Below are positions 52,978 to 61,387 of a stretch of DNA of 64,000 nt, piece after piece. Position 1 is the stretch's first letter. Every line of letters begins with the position of its first letter. Source of the DNA: JAQBDA01 sp041301185 (GTDB lineage: Bacteria > Chloroflexota > Anaerolineae > Anaerolineales > UBA4823); assembly GCA_041301185.1 (NCBI GenBank), contig JBFYSV010000347.1, forward strand, positions 1 to 64,000. Direction: 5' to 3'. The notes under the pieces were generated by a model, which did no database searches, had not been told where the DNA came from, and worked only from the letters and a program-made list of their open reading frames with translations. The position numbers were made by a program, and so were the translations under genes.

Positions 52978-55746
52978 TTAGAGGTCCAAATCGATCGACA
53001 CGCCTTTATGCTTGAGGGCGGCATGCGCTGCAGCCAGGCGGGCTATCGGTACCCGGAACGGGGAGCAGCTCACATAATTGTTGCCAATCATGTGGCAGAA
53101 TTCGATTGAAGAAGGGTCGCCCCCGTGCTCACCACAAATTCCGACCTCCAGGTTAGCTCGAGTAGAACGCCCTTCTTTTACCGCAATATCCATCAAACGC
53201 CCAACTCCTTCCCGGTCGATGGTCTGGAAGGGATTCTTGGGCAGGATGCCGTCTTCGACATACTTAAGCAGGAAATTCCGCTCGGCATCATCCCGGCTGT
53301 AGCCGTATGTCATCTGGGTCAGGTCATTGGTGCCGAAGGAGAAGAACTCAGCCAGGGTGGCGATCTCCGCAGCCGTGACAGCTGCCCGCGGGATTTCGAT
53401 CATCGTACCAAACTTGTAGGGGAATTCCACGCCCTTCTCAGCCATAACCTGCTTGGCGATCGTCTCCAGGCTCGGCTGGATCACTTTCAGTTCGTTGACA
53501 TGACCGGTCAGCGGGATCATAACCTCAGGCTTGGCATGAAAACCTTTCAATGTGGCATCTGCCGCCCCTTCGAATATCGCCCGGACCTGCATTTCGACGA
53601 TCTCCGGCATCACGATGCTCAAGCGAATTCCACGCAAACCCATCATTGGGTTGCTCTCATGGAGTGATTGGATATTGCGGAGAAGCTCCTCTTTTTCATC
53701 CAGTCCTTCCTTCTGGCCTTTGACCTGCATGGTGATCACTTCTTCGAGGGTGTCCTCGTAAGAGGGAAGGAACTCGTGCAACGGCGGATCGATCAACCGG
53801 ATGATTACCGGGTATCCATCCATGGCTGTGAACAGACCCTCGAAGTCAGAGCGCTGGTAAGGCAGCAATTCGGTTAGGGCAGATTTCCTCTCCGGGCTGG
53901 ATTTAGCCAGGATCATTCGCTGTACGATGGGAAGACGTTCTGGCTCGAAGAACATATGCTCCGTGCGGCAGAGGCCGATGCCTACCGCGCCGTAAGAGCG
54001 TGCCCGGCGAGCGTCGGCGGGATAATCGGCGTTTGCCCATACCTGCAGTCCAGTCGTAGGCCAGCCAGCGGGGGCCTTGCGGATGCCAGGGGTAGCGCAA
54101 ATATCATCTGCCCATTTCAACAGGGTGAGCAGGTCGGTTTGCTCTTCCAGGGTGGGTGAAACGGTAGAGATTTTACCCAGGAAGACCTCTCCGCTGGTGC
54201 CATCGACCGAGATCCACTCGCCTTCCTTGACCAGCGTGCCGTCTACGCTCATCTCGCGTTTTTCCAGGTCAATGCGGATGGAGGCAGCACCCACTATACA
54301 TGGGACACCGAACTGGCGGGCGACGACGGCAGCATGAGAGGTTGCGCCGCCCTCGCTGGTGAGGATACCTTTGGCAGCCAGCATACCGTGGACATCGTCT
54401 GGTTTGGTGAAGGGGCGCACCATGATCACATCTTGCCCTTCCTCTTTCGCCATCCGCTCGGCTGTATCGGCATCGAAGTACACCTGCCCCACTGCCGCGC
54501 CTGGAGATGCATTGACACCGGTGGCGTATAGCCGTCCCTCGTTGCGGGCGGTGGATTTCGCTTTGGTATCGAAATGGGGGTGGAGCAGGGTATCTACCTG
54601 TTCAGGGGTGATCTTTAAGATCGCAGTTTCTTTGCTGATCAAACCTTCGTTGGCCATATCCACTGCAATTTTTACCGCGGCTTTCGCAGTGCGTTTTCCA
54701 TCGCGGGTTTGCAGCATCCACAATTTTCCCTGCTCGACGGTGAACTCAACATCTTGCATTTCGTGATAATGGTCTTCCAGGTTTTGGCAAATCTCCAGGA
54801 ATTGCTGGTATGCTTCTGGCATATCCTTGCCGAGATTCTCGATTTTCTCAGTATTGCGAATACCGGCAACCACGTCTTCGCCCTGGGCGTTGAGCAGGTA
54901 ATCGCCGTACATTCTCTTCTCGCCATTGGCGGGATCACGGGTAAATGCCACACCAGTACCTGAGTTCCAGCCCATATTCCCAAAGACCATGGTTACGATG
55001 TTGACCGCGGTGCCGAGGTCATGGGAGATACCGGCAGCATTGCGGTAATCGATTGCCCGCTTGCCATTCCAAGATTTGAAAACTGCTTCAGTCGCCAATC
55101 GCAGTTGCTCGAAGGGGTCCTGTGGGAAATCAAAACCTTTGTGTTGGTGAATGATCTGCTGGAATTTTTTAGTCAGGGTTTTCCAGTCCTGGGCATCAAG
55201 ATCTGTATCGGATTTGACGCCCTTTTGGTGTTTGTATTCTTCCAGTACATCCTCGAAAGCCTCATCCGGCATATCCAACACTACCGACCCAAACATCTGC
55301 ACCAGGCGGCGATAAGCATCATAGACGAAGCGCTCGTCACCAGTAAGCTTGACCATTGCTGCGGCAGTCTGGTCATTCAAGCCGATATTGAGCACGGTGT
55401 CCATCATTCCAGGCATGGAAAATTTCGCGCCAGAACGACAGGAAACTAGCAACGGGTTGTTTGTACCGCCGAACGTTTTGCCTGTCTGCTGTTCGACGTG
55501 CTTTAAAGCATCTAGCTCTTGTTCCCACATGCCGGGCGGGAATTTTTCACCTTCTGCCAGGTAGGCGTTGCAGGCTTCTGTGGTTACGATGAAACCCGGT
55601 GGTACCGGAACCTTGATGCGGGTCATTTCTGCCAGATTCGCACCCTTGCCTCCCAGGAGCGAGCGCACATTATCCCATTTTCCGCCTACATACTTTTCAG
55701 CCTGGTCTAATTCGCTGAATAGATATACCCATTTGTTATTTGTCAT
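52978..55746 (-). CDS. ppdK: Pyruvate, phosphate dikinase
   Basis: A 922-residue PPDK that interconverts pyruvate, ATP and phosphate with PEP, AMP and PPi. The ATP-grasp domain starts 'LLGGKGANLAEMTRIKVPVP'. The swivelling phosphohistidine is in 'GGATSHAAVVARQFG'. The C-terminal PEP/pyruvate barrel includes 'MFFEPERLPIVQRMI', 'GTNDLTQMTYGYSRDDAE' and the catalytic Cys in 'GICGEHGGDP'. It is about 45 residues longer than typical bacterial PPDKs near 875. The PPi it makes links it to the pyrophosphatase at 8583. ATG follows GGAGGA. No PPDK regulatory protein gene is in the window. Confidence 0.95.
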   Translation of the reverse strand: MTNNKWVYLFSELDQAEKYVGGKWDNVRSLLGGKGANLAEMTRIKVPVPPGFIVTTEACNAYLAEGEKFPPGMWEQELDALKHVEQQTGKTFGGTNNPLLVSCRSGAKFSMPGMMDTVLNIGLNDQTAAAMVKLTGDERFVYDAYRRLVQMFGSVVLDMPDEAFEDVLEEYKHQKGVKSDTDLDAQDWKTLTKKFQQIIHQHKGFDFPQDPFEQLRLATEAVFKSWNGKRAIDYRNAAGISHDLGTAVNIVTMVFGNMGWNSGTGVAFTRDPANGEKRMYGDYLLNAQGEDVVAGIRNTEKIENLGKDMPEAYQQFLEICQNLEDHYHEMQDVEFTVEQGKLWMLQTRDGKRTAKAAVKIAVDMANEGLISKETAILKITPEQVDTLLHPHFDTKAKSTARNEGRLYATGVNASPGAAVGQVYFDADTAERMAKEEGQDVIMVRPFTKPDDVHGMLAAKGILTSEGGATSHAAVVARQFGVPCIVGAASIRIDLEKREMSVDGTLVKEGEWISVDGTSGEVFLGKISTVSPTLEEQTDLLTLLKWADDICATPGIRKAPAGWPTTGLQVWANADYPADARRARSYGAVGIGLCRTEHMFFEPERLPIVQRMILAKSSPERKSALTELLPYQRSDFEGLFTAMDGYPVIIRLIDPPLHEFLPSYEDTLEEVITMQVKGQKEGLDEKEELLRNIQSLHESNPMMGLRGIRLSIVMPEIVEMQVRAIFEGAADATLKGFHAKPEVMIPLTGHVNELKVIQPSLETIAKQVMAEKGVEFPYKFGTMIEIPRAAVTAAEIATLAEFFSFGTNDLTQMTYGYSRDDAERNFLLKYVEDGILPKNPFQTIDREGVGRLMDIAVKEGRSTRANLEVGICGEHGGDPSSIEFCHMIGNNYVSCSPFRVPIARLAAAHAALKHKGVSIDLDL

Positions 55747-55995
55747 GAGAATCCTCCAAAATTTTGTTGATAAACTTACGCAGAGGGTTGTTTTTCGTTT
55801 GCTGCGTAACTTCTAAATTTAAAGTTGGGTAAACCAACGTTATAGTTTACCACAATCTCTGAACCCTCTCTCGGGGGAAGCCACCTAGATTTGCAATAGC
55901 CCGGTATAAGTAGAGGTATATGTCGAAATGCATTATTTATTGTAGATATTCATGTACAATATATAATGTATATATTAAGATATTTTAATTATATA

Positions 55996-56024
55996 TTGAC
56001 TATTGCCTGATTTTATGGTAGGAT
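55996..56024 (+). promoter_or_regulatory. Promoter of a possible small RNA
   Basis: TTGACT at 55996-56001 and TAGGAT at 56019-56024 with a 17-base spacer, in an AT-rich tract. The start would be near 56031. Confidence 0.45.
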
Positions 56025-56140
56025 AGTTGTGTCATGTAATTGAGAATGTATAAACCTGATGGGGGTGATTCAGGAAGCTCTCCTCTATAACTGTCCGGAT
56101 TATTGCCATTATCGACTGCGTTATTGCGCCTCTTCGCTCT

Positions 56141-56161
56141 CCCCTCCCCTCCCCTGCCCCC
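56141..56161 (-). other. G-quadruplex motif on the minus strand
   Basis: Four C-runs of 4, 4, 4 and 5 bases, separated by T, T and TG, read on the minus strand as G5-CA-G4-A-G4-A-G4. This meets the standard quadruplex pattern with very short loops. The last run is also the base of the terminator stem starting at 56157. Confidence 0.6.
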
Positions 56162-56197
56162 GTCCTTTTGCGTGTTGAAAGGACGGGGGGCTCTTTT
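56157..56197 (+). terminator. Intrinsic terminator upstream of the rplU promoter
   Basis: CCCCCGTCCTTT (56157-56168) pairs with AAAGGACGGGGG (56178-56189), a 12-bp perfect stem with a 9-base loop, followed by GCTCTTTT. It lies about 36 bases before the rplU -35 box. Confidence 0.8.
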
Positions 56198-56232
56198 GTA
56201 GAGCAAATTTCTAAAATTCCTTGCAAAATTGG

Positions 56233-56261
56233 TTGACAGCTTTTACTATCCCTTGTATAAT
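56233..56261 (+). promoter_or_regulatory. Consensus promoter of the rplU-rpmA-rpmE operon
   Basis: TTGACA (56233-56238), 17-base spacer, TATAAT (56256-56261): perfect at both boxes. The start near 56268 gives a leader of about 128 nt before the rplU ATG. Confidence 0.85.
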
Positions 56262-56395
56262 TCCTTTTTGCCCTGCCCCGGCAGCATGTGTGCTGGGGGT
56301 TTATTTTGTATCCCCAACTTCCCCTTACCTCGGCGGATATCGCAGTGGCAGACGAACGCGGAGAGTAAGGTGAAGTGAAGCTTGGAGGAAAGCTG

Positions 56396-56713
56396 ATGAA
56401 ATACGCAATTGTTGAAGACGGTGGAAAACAGTACAAAGCCGTCGAAGGTAGTACGATCGATGTTGACCATTTTGCTTCTGAGATCGGTGAGCAACTTGAT
56501 CTGGAAAGAGTGCTGCTCATTTCAGACGATGGCGGTGTAACTGTTGGCACCCCCCTGGTGCAAGGTGCGAAGATCCAGGCAACAGTGGTTGAACAGATCA
56601 AAGGCGATAAGATCGTTGTATTCAAATACAAACCCAAGAAACGTTACCGCGTCAAAAGCGGTCACCGGCAGAAGTATACACGATTGAAGATTGACTCGAT
56701 CGCTGTGGAATAG
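56396..56713 (+). CDS. rplU: 50S ribosomal protein L21
   Basis: A 105-residue L21, the usual length. It begins '[19 protein letters not shown]' and ends with the rRNA-binding basic segment '[19 protein letters not shown]'. ATG at 56396 follows GGAGGAAAGCTG; a GTG 21 bases upstream would add seven residues not found in L21. L27 follows 11 bases later, the standard bacterial order. Confidence 0.97.
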   Translation: MKYAIVEDGGKQYKAVEGSTIDVDHFASEIGEQLDLERVLLISDDGGVTVGTPLVQGAKIQATVVEQIKGDKIVVFKYKPKKRYRVKSGHRQKYTRLKIDSIAVE

Positions 56714-56724
56714 GAGAAGGTGAG

Positions 56725-57003
56725 ATGGCGCATAAGAAAGGTGGCGGCTCCAGCCGCAATGGTCGTGATAGCCAGTCCCAACGTCTGGGTGTAAAGGTTT
56801 TTGGTGGTCAGCAGGTTATCTCTGGGAATATTCTTGTCCGGCAGCGTGGCACACGCATCAAACCGGGACGCAATGTTGGGCGCGGGAGAGATGACACGTT
56901 GTTCGCGACGATGGATGGTGTTGTGTTCTACGAAACCATTCGTGATGATCGAAAACGGGTGAATGTGCTGACAATGGAAGAGTACACTGCCCTTATTTCT
57001 TGA
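56725..57003 (+). CDS. rpmA: 50S ribosomal protein L27
   Basis: A 92-residue L27 starting '[20 protein letters not shown]', which reaches the peptidyl transferase centre. No extra N-terminal cleavage extension of the Firmicutes type is present. It continues '[19 protein letters not shown]'. Its place between L21 and L31 and the AGGAGAAGG ribosome binding site support cotranslation with rplU. In many bacteria obg follows; here rpmE does. Confidence 0.97.
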   Translation: MAHKKGGGSSRNGRDSQSQRLGVKVFGGQQVISGNILVRQRGTRIKPGRNVGRGRDDTLFATMDGVVFYETIRDDRKRVNVLTMEEYTALIS

Positions 57004-57056
57004 GAGAATTCAGCACAACATGCTCTCGAGAAAATTTTGAAAGGTGATTATATATT

Positions 57057-57530
57057 ATGAAGTCAGATACCCACCCCACTTTTTATACCGATGCCAAAGT
57101 AATCTGTGCATGTGGTAATACCTGGACGACTGGCTCGACAAAGAAGGTTATCCATACCGACGTATGCTCACGTTGCCATCCCTTCTTCACCGGCGAGCAG
57201 CGTATTGTCGACTCCGAAGGACAGGTGGATCGCTTTTACCGCAAACTGCAAGCCCGCCAGCAGTATTTGGACGATCGCGAGGCTCGCGAGTCAGCTCGCA
57301 CATCGCCAGAACGTCCAATCGCTGAACTGGAGCTAGGTCCCCGGGCTGTAGATGCGCTTGCTAAAGCCGGCATCACTCATGTCGGTCAGGTGCTGGAAAA
57401 ACTTGCCCTTGGCGAGGACACCCTTCTATCGATCGATGGTTTTGGTCGTAAATCGCTTTCCGATCTAAAGAAACGTCTCCGCCAGTTTGGTTATGCCATG
57501 CCCGAAGCTGGTGAAGAGATCACAGTATAG
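57057..57530 (+). CDS. rpmE: Ribosomal protein L31 with C-terminal RNA polymerase alpha-CTD-like domain
   Basis: A 157-residue protein, about twice the length of L31. Residues 1-68 are zinc-type L31: C17, C19, C37 and C40 with 'VCSRCHPFFTGEQRI' and 'GQVDRFYRKL'. A charged linker (69-86) leads to residues 87-148, which read as the helix-hairpin-helix C-terminal domain of RNA polymerase alpha: 'PIAELELGPRAVDALAKAGI' then 'LLSIDGFGRKSLSDLKKRL'. It follows L27 by 53 bases, ahead of a terminator. The tail may bind rRNA, DNA or a transcription factor. The reading frame is uninterrupted, so this is a real fusion in the sequence. Confidence 0.93.
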   Translation: MKSDTHPTFYTDAKVICACGNTWTTGSTKKVIHTDVCSRCHPFFTGEQRIVDSEGQVDRFYRKLQARQQYLDDREARESARTSPERPIAELELGPRAVDALAKAGITHVGQVLEKLALGEDTLLSIDGFGRKSLSDLKKRLRQFGYAMPEAGEEITV

Positions 57531-57568
57531 CTTCCTGGCATACTTCATCAGGTATTCAATGGTGATAA

Positions 57569-57607
57569 CCCCTCTCAGAGTGATTTTTTCTGAGAGGGGA
57601 TTTTATT
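57569..57607 (+). terminator. Terminator of the rplU-rpmA-rpmE operon
   Basis: CCCCTCTCAG (57569-57578) pairs with CTGAGAGGGG (57590-57599), a 10-bp perfect stem, followed by ATTTTATT. Confidence 0.85.
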
Positions 57608-57716
57608 AAGCCGTGTTGGATGTCTTGCTAACGGGCAGGTGTGATAGAATTTCCCATCAGGTACGGAAAGGTCGGCTCCTGCGAACCCGAAATTCTTCTA
57701 TCTTCACGAGGGAATC

Positions 57717-58289
57717 ATGAAACATCATACTGGCTCGATAGAGGTCATCACTGGCTCCATGTTTTGTGGCAAAACGGATGAGTTGATCCGCCGTCTGCGC
57801 CGAGCAACGATCGCCCGCCAGAAGGTCCAGGTATTTAAACCCGCAATCGATAACCGATATGCGGTCGAGAAAGTTACTTCCCATGCCGGTAGCGAGTTTG
57901 ACGCCCTGCCCATTCGTAATGCACGGGAAATCCTGGACTACCTCAACAAGGATACGACCGTAATTGCCGTCGACGAATGCCAATTCTTTGATGCCGCGAT
58001 TAATATTATTTGCCAGAAACTGGCCGACCAGGGGTTGCGTGTCATTGTGGCAGGATTGGATACAGACTTTAGAGGCGAGCCTTTCGGACCAATGCCGGCA
58101 CTCATGGCTCAGGCAGAACGCGTTGACAAGCTGCATGCCATCTGCATGGTGTGTGGCGAGTCTGCTTCACGAACCCAGCGCCTGGTGGATGGGCGTCCCG
58201 CCCATTATGATGAGCCGGTAGTTGTTGTCGGGGCAGCAGAAATGTACGAGGCGCGCTGCCGTGAGCACCATGAAGTACCGAGGGATTAA
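57717..58289 (+). CDS. tdk: Thymidine kinase (type II)
   Basis: A 190-residue TK1-like kinase that phosphorylates thymidine with ATP. The P-loop is '[17 protein letters not shown]', the Mg-binding Asp lies in '[11 protein letters not shown]', the lasso region follows '[18 protein letters not shown]', and zinc ligands are '[13 protein letters not shown]' with a C-terminal 'CREHH'. It probably starts a salvage operon with hpt, whose ATG lies 2 bases after the tdk stop. Confidence 0.95.
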   Translation: MKHHTGSIEVITGSMFCGKTDELIRRLRRATIARQKVQVFKPAIDNRYAVEKVTSHAGSEFDALPIRNAREILDYLNKDTTVIAVDECQFFDAAINIICQKLADQGLRVIVAGLDTDFRGEPFGPMPALMAQAERVDKLHAICMVCGESASRTQRLVDGRPAHYDEPVVVVGAAEMYEARCREHHEVPRD

Positions 58290-58291
58290 TC

Positions 58292-58849
58292 ATGCAGGAT
58301 TATCACGAATTCTTGTCCGAAATTTTGATCACCGAAGACCAGCTCAGGCAGCGAATTGCTGAGCTCGGCGCGGAGATCAGCCATGATTACCAGGGTAACG
58401 TGTTGCACCTGGTGTGTATTTTGCGGGGTGGGGTGCTCTTTCTGGGTGACCTGATGCGCCAGCTTACAGTACCCAATACGATCGATTTCATGGCTGTGTC
58501 CTCCTACGGGGTTGGAGCCAGACAATCTACCGGACAGGTCAGGATAAGCCTGGACTTAAAAGAGGATATTCGCGACCGGCATGTTTTATTGGTGGAAGAC
58601 ATCGTGGACAGCGGTTACACCATTGCTACGGTAATGGAATTTCTGGCTACCCGCCATCCAGCCAGCTTAAAGGTCTGTACCTTGCTGGATAAAGAGGAGC
58701 GCCGGGAAACATTTGTCCCTATCCATTACTGTGGTTTTAAGATCCCGGATAAGTTTGTGTTTGGTTATGGGTTGGATATCGACGAGTTATACCGGAACCT
58801 GCCGTTTATTGGTGCCGTGGATCCCATCCGGTACCGGCCTCCCAAATAA
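58292..58849 (+). CDS. hpt: Hypoxanthine-guanine phosphoribosyltransferase
   Basis: A 185-residue type I phosphoribosyltransferase. The PRPP-binding motif is 'VLLVEDIVDSGYTI', the hood and flexible loop include 'LRGGVLFLGDLMRQL' and 'SSYGVGARQSTGQVRI', and 'KFVFGYGLDIDELYRNLPFIG' is the purine-binding end. It converts hypoxanthine or guanine with PRPP to IMP or GMP. Together with tdk it forms a nucleotide salvage pair. Confidence 0.95.
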   Translation: MQDYHEFLSEILITEDQLRQRIAELGAEISHDYQGNVLHLVCILRGGVLFLGDLMRQLTVPNTIDFMAVSSYGVGARQSTGQVRISLDLKEDIRDRHVLLVEDIVDSGYTIATVMEFLATRHPASLKVCTLLDKEERRETFVPIHYCGFKIPDKFVFGYGLDIDELYRNLPFIGAVDPIRYRPPK

Positions 58850-58911
58850 GCCGTAGAGCTGCACAGCGGCGAAATTGCGAAAGCCAATAATCACTCCTGG
58901 ATATTGCTAAA

Positions 58912-60420
58912 GTGGATACTACTCTGAGCGATTCTCCAATCCATTCCTTACCCTGGATAAAGCAAATCCGCGCCAGGCTTGCGAGCACAGACTCGCTTCA
59001 CCTGGTTGGTGGAGCGGTCCGTGACCTGTTGCTCAAACGTGAAATCCACGATATGGATTTTATCGTTCCCCAAGGCGCCTTACAATTCTCGCGCCGGGTT
59101 GCCAATCAGCTGGGAGGCGCGTTTTATCCATTGGATAAAGAACGTGAAACCGGACGTGTCATCCAGATGGATGATTCGGGTAAGAAGTGGCATTTGGATT
59201 TTGCCGTCTATCGTGGAACGGATCTGGATAGCGATTTGCGGGGGCGGGATTTTACCATCAATGCCATGGCGATCGATCTACACCAGCCTGGAAGCATCTA
59301 CGATCCCCTTGGTGGGGCTTTAGATTTGCACCGCAAGCAGCTGAGGACCTGTACGCCAGCCAGCCTGGAGGACGACCCTGTCCGAATTTTACGCGCAATC
59401 CGGTTTGCCGCGGCTTACCAGATGCGCATTGAGCCAGAGACCTTGAGGAACATGCAACGCCTGGTGAGTCGCCTGGGGGAAGTATCTCCTGAGCGTTTGC
59501 GGGATGAGTTCTTTCGGATTTTGGAAGACCCACACCCTGTAATTTGCTTGCGGGTGTTAGATTATATCGGCGGGCTGAGGGTCATGTTCCCGGAGTTGGA
59601 ACTGTTGCGGGGATTGCCACAACCACCCCCACATACTTTGGATGGGTGGGCGCATACCCTGGAGGTAGTTTCCCGTCTTAGCCAGGTGCTCGGTGTGCTC
59701 GGTGTGCCTTATGACGAAGAGTCGGCTTCTAATCTAAACGCAGGTTTAATTGTTTTACAACTGGGCCGCTACCGAGACCAGATTAGTACACTGTTGCAAT
59801 CGGAGCTCAGTGAGGGGCGAACGCAACGATCTTTGTTGTTTTTCGCTGCACTGTTCCATGATGTTGGCAAGTCACAGACTATACAGACTGATGAGACAGA
59901 CCGGATCAGATTCTTCGACCATGATAAAGCTGGCAGCTCGATCGTGTCTGACCGGGCGCGGGTGATGCACCTGAGCGGGGTGGAAATCGATCGTCTTAAA
60001 TTGCTAGTGCAAACTCATATGCGACCGATATTATTGTCGAATGCTGGCTCTCACCCATCCCGCAAAGCGATCTATCGTTTCTTCCGTGACACGGGAGAAG
60101 CTGGTGTTGTGGTTTGCCTGCTATCCCTGGCAGACATGTGGGGTACGTATGGTTCCGCCCTGCCACAGACTGTCTGGCAAAATCATCTGGAGGTGGTGCG
60201 CTCTTTGCTTTGTGCCTTTTGGGAAAAACCGGAAGAAAGCGTGTCTCCTCCGGCGCTCATCAACGGGAATCAACTGATGGCAGAATTGAGGATTGATCCG
60301 GGACCATTGGTAGGCGAATTGTTGGATGAGATTCGGGAAGCACAAGCCACAGGCCTGGTTGAGAGTCCGGCACAGGCGCTAGATCTGGCTCGTTCACTGC
60401 TCGCTAAACAAAAGCTTTAA
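58912..60420 (+). CDS. tRNA CCA-adding / poly(A) polymerase family nucleotidyltransferase with HD domain
   Basis: A 502-residue class II nucleotidyltransferase. The catalytic head has 'LVGGAVRDLLL' and the DxD metal site 'IHDMDFIV', then 'RDFTINAMAI' and 'EDDPVRILRAIRFAAAYQM' (head and neck). A central HD phosphohydrolase-type domain carries 'HDVGKSQTI' and 'FFDHDKAG'. It could be CCA transferase, A-adding enzyme or poly(A) polymerase; the residues that decide nucleotide choice cannot be judged reliably by eye. The start is GTG at 58912 without a strong ribosome binding site. It lies 62 bases after hpt. Confidence 0.88.
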   Translation: MDTTLSDSPIHSLPWIKQIRARLASTDSLHLVGGAVRDLLLKREIHDMDFIVPQGALQFSRRVANQLGGAFYPLDKERETGRVIQMDDSGKKWHLDFAVYRGTDLDSDLRGRDFTINAMAIDLHQPGSIYDPLGGALDLHRKQLRTCTPASLEDDPVRILRAIRFAAAYQMRIEPETLRNMQRLVSRLGEVSPERLRDEFFRILEDPHPVICLRVLDYIGGLRVMFPELELLRGLPQPPPHTLDGWAHTLEVVSRLSQVLGVLGVPYDEESASNLNAGLIVLQLGRYRDQISTLLQSELSEGRTQRSLLFFAALFHDVGKSQTIQTDETDRIRFFDHDKAGSSIVSDRARVMHLSGVEIDRLKLLVQTHMRPILLSNAGSHPSRKAIYRFFRDTGEAGVVVCLLSLADMWGTYGSALPQTVWQNHLEVVRSLLCAFWEKPEESVSPPALINGNQLMAELRIDPGPLVGELLDEIREAQATGLVESPAQALDLARSLLAKQKL

Positions 60421-60442
60421 ATCAATTTTAGGGAAGGAATCC

Positions 60443-60739
60443 TTATGGGTAGATTTCATTCAGCATGGGTTCGTAAAAACACCGGCAACCCAGGCTATGT
60501 GAGCATCCTTCAATAGGCAGATGTGGAGCAAGATCCTTGTCATAGGTTCCTTCTGCTAACCGGCAGGCGGGACAGCAGTTGTGAGCAACGACAAGGCGTA
60601 TATTTTTTACACGCGGGTTAGCCTGAAGCCGTTTCAGAGAAACAGCAGTACTGGAAAACTCCCTCAAGTCCGCCTGGCAATTTATGCAATGTGTGGCTGA
60701 ATCTGGCGACTGGGTGTAGCATTTGGTACAGGTCTGCAC
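60443..60739 (-). CDS. Small cysteine-rich zinc-ribbon protein, unknown function
   Basis: A 98-residue protein. The N-terminus is a zinc ribbon (C4-x2-C7 and C18-x2-C21, 'CTKCYTQSPDSATHCINCQAD'-type, read in two pieces). The second half holds further cysteines in 'NCCPACRLAEGTYDK', 'GCSHSLGCRCFYEP', enough for a second metal site. It starts with GTG after GGAGAC. I do not recognise the family. It lies opposite in strand to the nucleotidyltransferase before it, 22 bases apart. Confidence 0.7.
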   Translation of the reverse strand: MQTCTKCYTQSPDSATHCINCQADLREFSSTAVSLKRLQANPRVKNIRLVVAHNCCPACRLAEGTYDKDLAPHLPIEGCSHSLGCRCFYEPMLNEIYP

Positions 60740-60817
60740 GTCTCCGCCTCCGTGGGTTGTTTGAATAATTGTAATCGATCCTGTACTGCTGCGATATGCG
60801 AATTTAGCGGAATGAAC

Positions 60818-60855
60818 ACATCCTCCAAGGTATGTTGGAGGATGTTGGGCTTTTT
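60818..60855 (+). terminator. Orphan plus-strand terminator
   Basis: ACATCCTCCA (60818-60827) pairs with TGGAGGATGT (60836-60845), a 10-bp perfect stem with an 8-base loop, followed by TGGGCTTTTTATC. The nearest plus-strand gene ends at 60420, beyond the minus-strand zinc-ribbon gene. Confidence 0.65.
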
Positions 60856-60877
60856 ATCACCATTAGCACGGATTTAT

Positions 60878-61387
60878 TTACAGTCGGAGCAAAGGCAAAT
60901 TGGTATTATTGGATTCTTGCTCTGCCCGCGCCCGCCGGGCAAGCCTTTTTAGGTGAGCGATCAGTACACTACTGGGCATTGGTTTGAGCAGGTAGTCGTC
61001 TGCTCCCTCATCCAGGGCACGCGCGATAATCCCGGGTTTGCTGATAGCGGAAAGTACAAGAATAGGAACCTGGCTAAATGTTCGAATCTCTTTACACACC
61101 TCCCATCCATCCATTCCTGGCATAAGCAAATCCAGAACAACGACTTCTGGATTCAGGCGTTGGGTTGCTTCGATGCCTTCTGGTCCGGAATGTGCCTCAT
61201 GCACATCGAATGCATTGGGTTCTAATACCAGGCGGAGCATCTCGGTCATTGCCTGATCATCGTCGATTACTAATATCCGCGTAAGCCCGTCCTTTTGCAC
61301 CAAGGAATTCCTCTTCGTCAAAGTATCCATAGCCGCGGTAAGCTCTAACCCATTGGATGAGGGGTGGGCAATTTCCTGGCTATTCAT
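60878..61387 (-). CDS. Receiver-domain response regulator
   Basis: A 169-residue protein with a 35-residue N-terminal extension and one receiver domain ('ILVIDDDQAMTEML', phospho-Asp in 'VVVLDLLMPGMDGW', 'ILVLSA', Lys in 'YLLKPM'). No DNA-binding domain follows; the C-terminus is a short basic and Asn-rich tail. Divergent from the histidine kinase pair at 61678 and separated from it by 290 bases, so it is the likely phosphate acceptor of one or both kinases. ATG follows TTGGAG. Confidence 0.88.
   Translation of the reverse strand: MNSQEIAHPSSNGLELTAAMDTLTKRNSLVQKDGLTRILVIDDDQAMTEMLRLVLEPNAFDVHEAHSGPEGIEATQRLNPEVVVLDLLMPGMDGWEVCKEIRTFSQVPILVLSAISKPGIIARALDEGADDYLLKPMPSSVLIAHLKRLARRARAEQESNNTNLPLLRL

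Larger units (their letters stand above)
56031..56197 (+). ncRNA. Candidate small RNA or attenuated leader, about 165 nt
   Basis: The stretch is bounded by a promoter-like pair at 55996-56024 and a strong intrinsic terminator ending at 56197. It contains a short hairpin (CCTGA...TCAGG near 56059-56078) and only very short reading frames, one being ATG followed at once by TAA. It does not match an RNA family that I can recognise. It could instead be an attenuator upstream of the rplU operon. Confidence 0.3.
55747..56395 (+). other. Long non-coding region between ppdK and rplU
   Basis: This 649-base gap has no convincing protein gene. From 55900 to 56030 it is very AT-rich. It contains a first promoter (55996-56024), a possible 165-nt transcript ending at a terminator (56157-56197), a C-rich/G-quadruplex tract (56141-56161), a consensus promoter for rplU (56233-56261) and an rplU leader with a hairpin near 56274-56303 (CCCCGGCAGCA / TGCTGGGG with a 2-base bulge). 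That leader hairpin may mediate ribosomal protein autoregulation, as L21 leaders do elsewhere. Confidence 0.55.
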
